Assembly (NCBI GenBank): GCA_011800805.1
Contig: MPNW01001110.1
Coordinates: forward strand, 7,974 to 36,453
Origin: Hirudo medicinalis
Lineage: Eukaryota; Annelida; Clitellata; Hirudinida; Hirudinidae
Reading direction: 5' to 3'
Length of the DNA stretch: 28,480 nt
Shown one piece after another: positions 27,086-28,480 of this stretch. The notes beneath the pieces are model-generated. The model saw nothing but the letters and a program-made list of their open reading frames with translations. It was not told the DNA's origin and did no database searches. Made by a program: the position numbers and the translations under genes. Within the stretch, counting starts at the first letter, position 1; the number at the start of each line of letters is the position of its first letter.

Positions 27086-28480
27086 CAGGTAACAACACAT
27101 GGAACCATCCAATGTTCATTTCTTCCAATAGGAAACAACAACGAGGAAACGATAACACCGGGAGAGGCTTGCAAAAGTCGTGTCGACTGCATTTTGTTGT
27201 TTGTCAGACTAAATGGTAAAAATCATCTTACAATAAATGCTCAACAATGATGCTCAAAATCATGGCCATCGTCGTGTAACAATATTTTAAATTTCCATAT
27301 TTTCAATCATCAATCAATTTCAATTTCAATCCTATTTGTATTGTATCGACTCAGCACGCCATCCCAACCTACGTTATTTTTCGTAAACCAAAAAACATTT
27401 CGAGACAAAAAACAATCGTTCGAGAGAGATGCTCTCGTCTGCTAGGAAGGAGCTTCCACTTCAGCAGCCGACAAGTCAAAAGATAAGGAGCAGAGGGACT
27501 ATAAATAACTCAGGATTTCAAGTCAAACTTTCTTTTTGCCCTTTTAATCTCACTGCTCTTGTTATCAACACTGGCACGTCACTGAAGCTAGATGCATCAA
27601 CATCATTATCATTAGCACCACCATCATCACAATCAACATTGCTAGTATCACTATCATCATCATCATCATCATCGTCATCATCATCATCATCATCATCATC
27701 ACATGATTCATCACCATCCATGCAAGGTAGAGGCGAGCAAAGAGATTGAAAGTTTGGAAATGAGTTACGATACAAACGGTGGTGATTAATCCGATGATGA
27801 CATCATCATGGCTACAGTGCACTAGCTGATCAAGAGCACGAGGAATCATCTGACGAGCGACGGATTCACAAAGAAACTGCAACAAATCAACCAAAATTTC
27901 CCAAGCATCGTCGGTGTCCTCTCATTTTGAAAATTTCTTGAAGAGGATTCCTCAAGTAAGTCGAGTCATTAGTAATTCGTCTTTGAAATTGAGATCAAGT
28001 GCATCGTCAAATATTCATGACATCGTCAAAACAACATGAATATCAGTGCAATGCAGTGCAACATGGCTTACTTTCAAAAACCCCTACAGGATACACTGAT
28101 TAGTATCTTCAGGAATTTTCATCAAGAAAGAAACTTTTTCATTCCATGTTTCATATTTTATTTAACCTAACCAAATTAATAACTTCATTAAAAACAGTTC
28201 AGACAACATCAACATCACTCTACATACAACAAGAATTATGAAACCTTAACCATGATATATGAACGTGGACAGATTTGGTTGTTTTCCTCTTCATAAGTTC
28301 ATACAAACATTTGCATTCAATTCCTCACGTAATAAGCAATAAAACAATAAAAACATTGAAATTCAAAGATCGTTGCAAGGAACATGACTGAACAAAAGGG
28401 TGTTGTTGGCAGTTGAGCAAGCAGCTGATGAGTAACTCCTCAAACTACCAACACGGATATCACATGTGTAAGGCAATTGG

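Larger units (their letters stand above)
24496..28480. other. upstream of visible srGAP exons; repeats, no recognised exon
   Basis: Should contain or precede the first srGAP exon(s), but I found no EYE..VK-type initiator exon with a phase-1 donor. Repeats include (CATA)n at 24757-24787, ATC tracts at 25474-25550, 25690-25735, 26175-26192, 26355-26395, 26838-26862, 26970-27085 and 27600-27725. Non-repetitive stretches (24990-25470, 25560-26040, 27090-27560, 27780-28480) hold short open frames of no known family. Confidence 0.6.

Noticed and set aside
26927..27250. His-rich plus-strand open frame that could suggest a metal-binding protein
   Set aside because: The His run is the ATC/CAC higher-order repeat. 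There is no conserved domain outside it and no supporting splice structure.
27518..27775. Asp-rich minus-strand frame
   Set aside because: It is the complement of an ATC tract. Asp runs appear wherever GAT repeats are read in frame.

Overview
This is animal (metazoan) nuclear DNA. The genes have introns with GT-AG borders, and the encoded proteins are animal-specific families. The space between exons is packed with AT-rich trinucleotide microsatellites and tRNA-derived SINE pieces. Repeat style and protein similarity suggest a marine invertebrate, but I cannot name the phylum from the sequence alone. There is one 248-base assembly gap (18233-18480) and two single-N joins (942 and 22666), each lying between two copies of the same sequence.

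Layout. 1-3741 is repeat-rich DNA with no gene I can recognise. 3742-5577 (minus) is an intronless 611-residue glomulin homologue. 353 bases away, in the opposite direction, lies a four-exon RAB5IF/OPTI gene (5931-7117, plus) encoding a 130-residue multipass membrane protein. From 7695 to at least 24495 the minus strand carries most of one large gene, a SLIT-ROBO Rho GTPase-activating protein (srGAP). I could place 18 phase-compatible exons: F-BAR domain (24.5-14.6 kb), linker and Pro-rich segment (13.4-12.0 kb), RhoGAP (11.6-10.0 kb), SH3 (9.4-9.3 kb) and a Ser/Pro-rich tail (9.1-7.7 kb). The start-codon exon was not found, and one F-BAR exon between 21019 and 16267 is missing, probably in the assembly gap. 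24496-28480 is mostly ATC-type repeats with no recognised exon.

The three genes do different jobs. Glomulin restrains cullin-RING ubiquitin ligases, RAB5IF/OPTI belongs to the ER multipass translocon, and srGAP shapes membranes and switches off Rho-family GTPases. Only the glomulin/RAB5IF pair has an arrangement (divergent, short spacer) that suggests shared regulation.

The most interesting points are in srGAP. It has two frame-preserving optional exons (a 24-nt microexon and a candidate 51-nt cassette) and an intron that stays open and would add an Asp/Gly-rich tail while removing RhoGAP. A CpG-rich CCAAT/E-box/CRE cluster lies between the F-BAR and RhoGAP halves, and the SH3 domain has lost most of its ligand-pocket aromatics. 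Elsewhere, SINE 3' ends run directly into ATT microsatellites, and glomulin changes sharply in base composition halfway along. I did not find a clearly new biological system.
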